NCBI GenBank assembly: GCA_945787635.1
Contig: CALZIK010000128.1
Coordinates: forward strand, 1-37,402
Source: Thermoanaerobaculia bacterium
GTDB lineage: Bacteria; Acidobacteriota; Thermoanaerobaculia; Multivoradales; JAHEKO01
Length of the DNA: 37,402 nucleotides
Direction of reading: 5' to 3'
Shown in pieces: positions 34,347 to 37,402 of the stretch. Position numbers and translations under genes: made by a program. Each line of letters starts with the position of its first letter. Positions within the stretch are counted from its first letter, which is position 1. The notes under the pieces are model-generated. The model saw nothing but the letters and a program-made list of their open reading frames with translations. It was not told where the DNA came from and did no database searches.

Positions 34347-34389
34347 ACGGCGTGGCGCCAGCGCCAGTGCGGCCGGAGGAGTCGTTCGG

Positions 34390-35301
34390 CTAGCGAACGC
34401 GGTAGTCGATCAACACCCTGGCGGTGAGGAGAGGATCGTCTGTCGAGTCGGGTGGATCTCGGACGACCTCCAAGGGCGCGTAGAAGATCTCGCCGGCGAG
34501 TGCGATGCCGGGTTGTATTCGGCGTCGGGCTCCGAGCGCGAGGGTCGGGTTCCAGCCATCCGCCACGAGCCGCCCGCGGTCGAGGAACAGGCTATAGCGC
34601 GCTCGAACCTGGAACTCGAGATCGAAGTAGTTGGCCGCGACCGATAGGTAGGGTCGCCAGGGGCCGCTCGTGCTCCGAGTGAAGGTCCAATCGATCCCCA
34701 GGTAGTCCATGGTGACCTCGTCATTCGAGGCCTCGAGGCAGTTGTCGGGATTGACCGCCGGATCGGTCGAACCGACGATGTCCTGAGGACAGGTGAGGTC
34801 GCCTTCCAACGAGCCCGACTGTCCATGCAATCGGGCCGATATCGACCATTTGGATCTGGAGACCAAGGGGCGCTCCAGAGCCAGGTTGTAGACCCGCGGG
34901 GTCACCCCTCCGATCTCGACCGGAGGAACCCAGCCCAGCGTCAGAGTCCAGCTCGAGGGGAGCCCGAAGCTGGCGCGCACACGGCCAAAGCCGGAGGTGC
35001 GGTTGAGATCTTCGACCTTGCTGCCGATGAATCCGACCCGCCGTTCGTCTTCGCTCAGGCTCGGCACCCAGCCGGCATCGAAGCCGACCGATATGGCACC
35101 TTTGTCGAGGCTGTCGGAGGCCCCGAATCCGCTCATCATCGAGACCGCGGTGAAGTACTTCATCGCCCAGGCTTCGGGTCGATCCCAGGCCAGCCGCTCG
35201 GTCGAGTCGAGGAGAATCTGGGAAGACCCGGGGGCGGCCGAGACCGCGAGAAGCCAGAACAGCACGAATGCGCGCTGCTGCGGTTGCAGTGGGATGGTCA
35301 C
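34390..35301 (-). CDS. Outer-membrane beta-barrel protein of unknown family
   Basis: A 303-residue exported protein: a hydrophobic signal (FVLFWLLAVSAAPGSSQ) followed by alternating beta strands rich in aromatic residues, such as WTLTLGWVPPVEIGG, WSISARLHGQSGSLEGDL, YLGIDWTFTRS, WRPYLSVAANYFDLEFQVRA and IALAGEIFYAPLEV. This is the pattern of a monomeric outer-membrane barrel of 10-14 strands. Two Cys residues (LTCPQDIV, DNCLEAS) could form a loop disulfide. The start is GTG at 35301 with a poor ribosome-binding site, nine bases after the preceding stop, so translation may be coupled. I do not recognise a specific family; a porin or substrate channel for the periplasmic oxidoreductase is one guess. 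Confidence 0.7.
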   Translation of the reverse strand: MTIPLQPQQRAFVLFWLLAVSAAPGSSQILLDSTERLAWDRPEAWAMKYFTAVSMMSGFGASDSLDKGAISVGFDAGWVPSLSEDERRVGFIGSKVEDLNRTSGFGRVRASFGLPSSWTLTLGWVPPVEIGGVTPRVYNLALERPLVSRSKWSISARLHGQSGSLEGDLTCPQDIVGSTDPAVNPDNCLEASNDEVTMDYLGIDWTFTRSTSGPWRPYLSVAANYFDLEFQVRARYSLFLDRGRLVADGWNPTLALGARRRIQPGIALAGEIFYAPLEVVRDPPDSTDDPLLTARVLIDYRVR

Positions 35302-35310
35302 GGATTCGGC

Positions 35311-36186
35311 CTAGTTGTCGAGCGCTCCCGCTTCGATCCAGGAGATCACCTCCGCGATCCGTTCGTCGCTCAGAAACGGGCCGCCTTCGGGCATGCGCTC
35401 GCCCTCGATGTCAGGGTCCCCGCGGAGCTTCTTGACCATGTAGCTGCGCTCCGGATCGTTGGGCTCGATGATGTCGAGCTCAGGGCGTTCGCTCGAGGCG
35501 ACGTTGACGGTTTCGCCGAAGGTCCGCCCGGCCTCGAGAATCAGTCCGGCGCGGGCGGTGGCGGCGCTGTGGCAACCGGCGACCGCACAGGTAGGCGTGA
35601 AAAGCGAAGTCTGCAGCTGGGTCAGGGTTACCGGTTCCGGTTGACCAGCCCCGTTATCCTCGGGCTCCAGGCAATCGGGAATCGAGCCGAGGTCTTTCTT
35701 GGTCGCGACCAGATCGACGCAGAGGGCCAGGGCCGTGCCTTCTTCCAGGTCAAGGTTGTCGGGCTCGACCGTGACCATCATCAGCGAGTCCGAGGCGATG
35801 TTCTTCTTGAGCTTTTTGCTCGCCGAGAAGGTGCCGTCCTCCGCGATGCGCACCTTGATCGAAACCCTGGCCTGCTGCTTGCCGGTCTCGACGTCTTCGA
35901 AGCGCGCTTCGACGGTGATGCTGGCCGGTGGAGTCTGCTCCTCCGGTGCGATCACTTGGCCGGAGACCCGGACCCAGCGCTTGCGAACTTTGAGCTCGGT
36001 GGGGAAGAACCACGAGTGCACCAACGTGGCCTCGCCGGCACCAAGGGCTTGGGTGAGGGTGAAGAAGATCCTGAAGCGTTGGAACTTATCGCTCGAGAAA
36101 TCGAAAGAGCAGCCCTGCAGGATGAGGACCCCGGAAAAAATTGCCGTACCGACTCTGAGTAGGGCGGATTGCCGAAGATTTCTCAA
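35311..36186 (-). CDS. Lipoprotein with a C-terminal CX4CH haem-binding domain
   Basis: A 291-residue lipoprotein (signal ending LILQGC, Cys26). Residues 65-165 look like a beta-rich Ig-like domain (VRVSGQVIAPEEQTPPASIT, VRIAEDGTFSASKKL). The C-terminal 95 residues resemble a planctomycete/acidobacterial-type cytochrome c domain with Cys200-x4-Cys205-His206 (TPTCAVAGCHSAATARAGL) and a possible Met ligand in GERMPEGGPF; the closing helix is SDERIAEVISWIEAGALDN. CX4CH is a known but uncommon haem attachment motif. The start is TTG at 36186, with GGAGG about 11 bases upstream; no ATG or GTG fits. It is probably the first gene of the Nxr-like operon, nine bases ahead of the barrel gene. A role as electron carrier is inferred. 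Confidence 0.8.
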   Translation of the reverse strand: MRNLRQSALLRVGTAIFSGVLILQGCSFDFSSDKFQRFRIFFTLTQALGAGEATLVHSWFFPTELKVRKRWVRVSGQVIAPEEQTPPASITVEARFEDVETGKQQARVSIKVRIAEDGTFSASKKLKKNIASDSLMMVTVEPDNLDLEEGTALALCVDLVATKKDLGSIPDCLEPEDNGAGQPEPVTLTQLQTSLFTPTCAVAGCHSAATARAGLILEAGRTFGETVNVASSERPELDIIEPNDPERSYMVKKLRGDPDIEGERMPEGGPFLSDERIAEVISWIEAGALDN

Positions 36187-36224
36187 CGATGACTGGACCT
36201 CCAGAAGCTATACGATTGGAACGT

Positions 36225-36248
36225 CCGTTCGGCTCACTCTCCGAACGG
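36225..36248. promoter_or_regulatory. 24-bp perfect inverted repeat, candidate operator
   Basis: CCGTTCGG, eight-base spacer CTCACTCT, CCGAACGG: two perfect 8-bp arms in the intergenic space between the first gene of the Nxr-like operon (minus) and the YceI-like gene (plus). The arm length and spacing suit a dimeric regulator site. I could not place convincing -35/-10 boxes around it. Confidence 0.5.
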
Positions 36249-36354
36249 GCAATTCGGTCTCTTGAAAGTCTTTCTCGCGGGCGGAGAGACTGCCGCGTCG
36301 GTCCTGGTCCGCGCGATCCGCTTGGCCGCCCGATTCGTATTGTCGGAAGATGCC

Positions 36355-36942
36355 GTGATTCGATTTGGCGCGATTCTCTCGATTGCCTGGTGTTCGGTCT
36401 CCGGTCCGGCTCTTGCCGCCGAGCAGGTTCTGATCATCGAACCTCAGGCTACCGAGATCGAGTTCACGCTCGGGGCCACCGGGCACGACGTGCACGGCCG
36501 GCTGTTCCTCGAATCGGGCCAGATTCAGTTCGATCTCGAGACGGGTGCGGCGACCGGGGAAGTGGCAATCGACGTCCGCAAAGCCGTGACCGGCAACAAG
36601 AAACGAGACAAGACCATGCACCGCAAGGTGCTGGAGAGCGAACGCTTCCCTCTCTTCGTATTCACGCCGACCGGGATCGAGGGGGAGCTGCGGAGCAGCG
36701 GTGCGAGCGAACTGACGCTCTCCGGCACGCTGGCGATTCACGGCGACGACCACCCGGTCTCGATTCCGGTTCGCCTCGAGCGGCAGGGCGATCGGGTGTC
36801 GGCGAGCGCGACCTTGACCGTGCCCTACGTCGAATGGGGGCTCCACCAGCCGAACGTTCTGTTCCTCAAGGTTTCACCCGAGGTCGAGGTGCATATCGAG
36901 GTCCGGGCGAACCTAGGCCCGGCGCCCCGAGTGCCCCGATGA
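36355..36942 (+). CDS. YceI-like periplasmic lipid/quinone-binding protein
   Basis: A 195-residue exported protein of the YceI family, a lipocalin-like barrel that binds polyisoprenoids in the periplasm. The signal peptide is IRFGAILSIAWCSVSGPALA and the barrel starts at about residue 26. Family signs are IEPQATEIEFTLGATGHDVHG, GEVAIDVRKAVTGNKKRDK, the MHRKVLESERFPLFVFTPTG stretch, and LSGTLAIHGDDHPVSIPV. The start chosen is GTG at 36355 because it begins a proper signal peptide and has GGAAG just upstream; a TTG at 36262 would add a non-signal-like extension. It is divergent from the Nxr-like operon. A quinone or isoprenoid-related role beside a respiratory cluster is possible but unproven. 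Confidence 0.88.
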   Translation: MIRFGAILSIAWCSVSGPALAAEQVLIIEPQATEIEFTLGATGHDVHGRLFLESGQIQFDLETGAATGEVAIDVRKAVTGNKKRDKTMHRKVLESERFPLFVFTPTGIEGELRSSGASELTLSGTLAIHGDDHPVSIPVRLERQGDRVSASATLTVPYVEWGLHQPNVLFLKVSPEVEVHIEVRANLGPAPRVPR

Positions 36943-37000
36943 TTTCTGGCTGTCGACTCACCTCGGCTGCTAACGGTCGAGGTCGGCTAGGATCGCGGTC

Positions 37001-37402
37001 ATGCCGGATCGAGATCTCGAAGCCTGCCGATCGGATTTTCCTTCTCTCGGGCGGACTCACGCCGGTCACCCAATCGCCTTTCTCGACGGTCCCGCCGGGA
37101 GCCAGATGCCGGAGGCGGTGATCGGCGCGATCGCCCACTACTACCGCACATCGAACGCGAACACCCACGGCTTGTTTCCGACTTCGAGCGAGACCGATGC
37201 CCTCATGGACTCGGCCCGCTCGACGGTGGCGATTTTCTTGGGCTCGGCCGATCCTCGGACGGTGTCCTTCGGAGCCAGCATGACGACCCTGACGTTTTCC
37301 CTGAGTCGCGCCTTGGCTCGCGATTGGGAGAAAGGCGATGAAGTCGTGATCACCGCTCTCGACCACGAGGCCAACCGTGGGCCGTGGCTCCGCCTCGAGG
37401 AG
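37001..37402 (+). CDS. Cysteine desulfurase-like (class V aminotransferase fold) protein, cut by window edge
   Basis: From ATG at 37001 the frame is open to the window end (134 codons). The product starts MPDRDLEACRSDFPSLG, then IAFLDGPAGSQMPEAVIGAI and HYYRTSNANTHGLFPTSSE, the opening of PLP-dependent class V aminotransferases, most like the cysteine desulfurase-like TIGR01976 group. TVSFGASMTTLTFSLSRALA and DEVVITALDHEANRGPWLRL include the region before the conserved His that stacks on PLP. The PLP lysine lies beyond the window. True desulfurase activity cannot be judged without the C-terminal part. Confidence 0.85.
   Translation, partial: MPDRDLEACRSDFPSLGRTHAGHPIAFLDGPAGSQMPEAVIGAIAHYYRTSNANTHGLFPTSSETDALMDSARSTVAIFLGSADPRTVSFGASMTTLTFSLSRALARDWEKGDEVVITALDHEANRGPWLRLEE

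Noticed and set aside
34825-36162. 445-codon plus-strand frame
   Set aside because: Antisense shadow of the barrel and CX4CH lipoprotein genes.
24252-36186. Classical cytoplasmic quinol-linked nitrate reductase (NarGHJI)
   Set aside because: The catalytic subunit has a Tat signal, no NarI-like cytochrome b gene is present, and the beta-subunit motifs match Nitrospira-type Nxr better. Not fully excluded as a periplasmic nitrate-reducing enzyme.
36200-36222. TATAGC as a -10 box for the CX4CH lipoprotein gene
   Set aside because: The implied transcription start would fall on the ribosome-binding site and no -35 box lies at the right distance.

Overview
This is a GC-rich, gene-dense bacterial chromosome segment with 29 complete genes and one truncated gene at each edge. 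No tRNA, rRNA, CRISPR array or insertion sequence was seen, and no stretch over 300 bases lacks a gene. Several traits suggest a Gram-negative, Acidobacteriota-like organism: a Ser/Thr kinase with a TolB-like and TPR extracytoplasmic part, an Omp85 barrel, many lipoproteins, and the general gene mix. This taxonomic guess is inference only; no marker gene is present.

Left part (1-12.4 kb): a DUF2207 membrane protein (cut by the left edge) overlaps a flavin-reductase-like gene on the minus strand. A carbohydrate-related group follows on the plus strand. It holds a 1005-residue protein that joins a BNR_4-type (ulvan-lyase-like) beta-propeller to a POTRA and Omp85-type outer-membrane barrel, a GH105-like unsaturated-glycuronyl hydrolase coupled to it by an ATGA overlap, and, after an exported methyltransferase and a PA0069-type radical SAM gene, a large GH2 glycosidase. 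A secreted DUF4097 protein closes this part.

Middle part (12.4-24.3 kb): mostly single genes. These are an MFS transporter, a divergent archaemetzincin-like zinc protease, the Ser/Thr kinase, a secreted protein made of two tandem NBR1-type Ig domains followed by a strong intrinsic terminator, a saccharopine-dehydrogenase-like oxidoreductase, YceH, a small orphan gene, a rhomboid protease, a RarD-type transporter, a CPBP protease and a slipin.

Right part (24.25-36.19 kb, all minus strand) is the highlight: an apparent operon for an exported molybdenum oxidoreductase of the nitrite oxidoreductase (Nxr) / nitrate reductase branch of the type II DMSO reductase family. In transcription order it encodes a lipoprotein with a CX4CH haem site, an outer-membrane barrel protein, a lipoprotein gamma subunit with two c-type cytochrome domains fused to an ethylbenzene-dehydrogenase-type haem domain (NxrC-like), a Tat-exported catalytic subunit (NxrA-like), a small protein of unknown function, the iron-sulfur subunit (NxrB-like), a TorD-type chaperone, an undescribed HExxH plus zinc-ribbon protein, a two-domain universal stress protein and a cysteine-rich small protein. 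No NarI-type membrane cytochrome b is present, so electrons probably pass through periplasmic c-type haems instead of directly to or from the quinone pool. The sequence does not decide between nitrite oxidation and nitrate reduction (or another oxyanion).

The cluster is flanked by a divergent YceI-like gene, with a 24-bp perfect inverted repeat between them, and by the start of a cysteine-desulfurase-like gene at the right edge.
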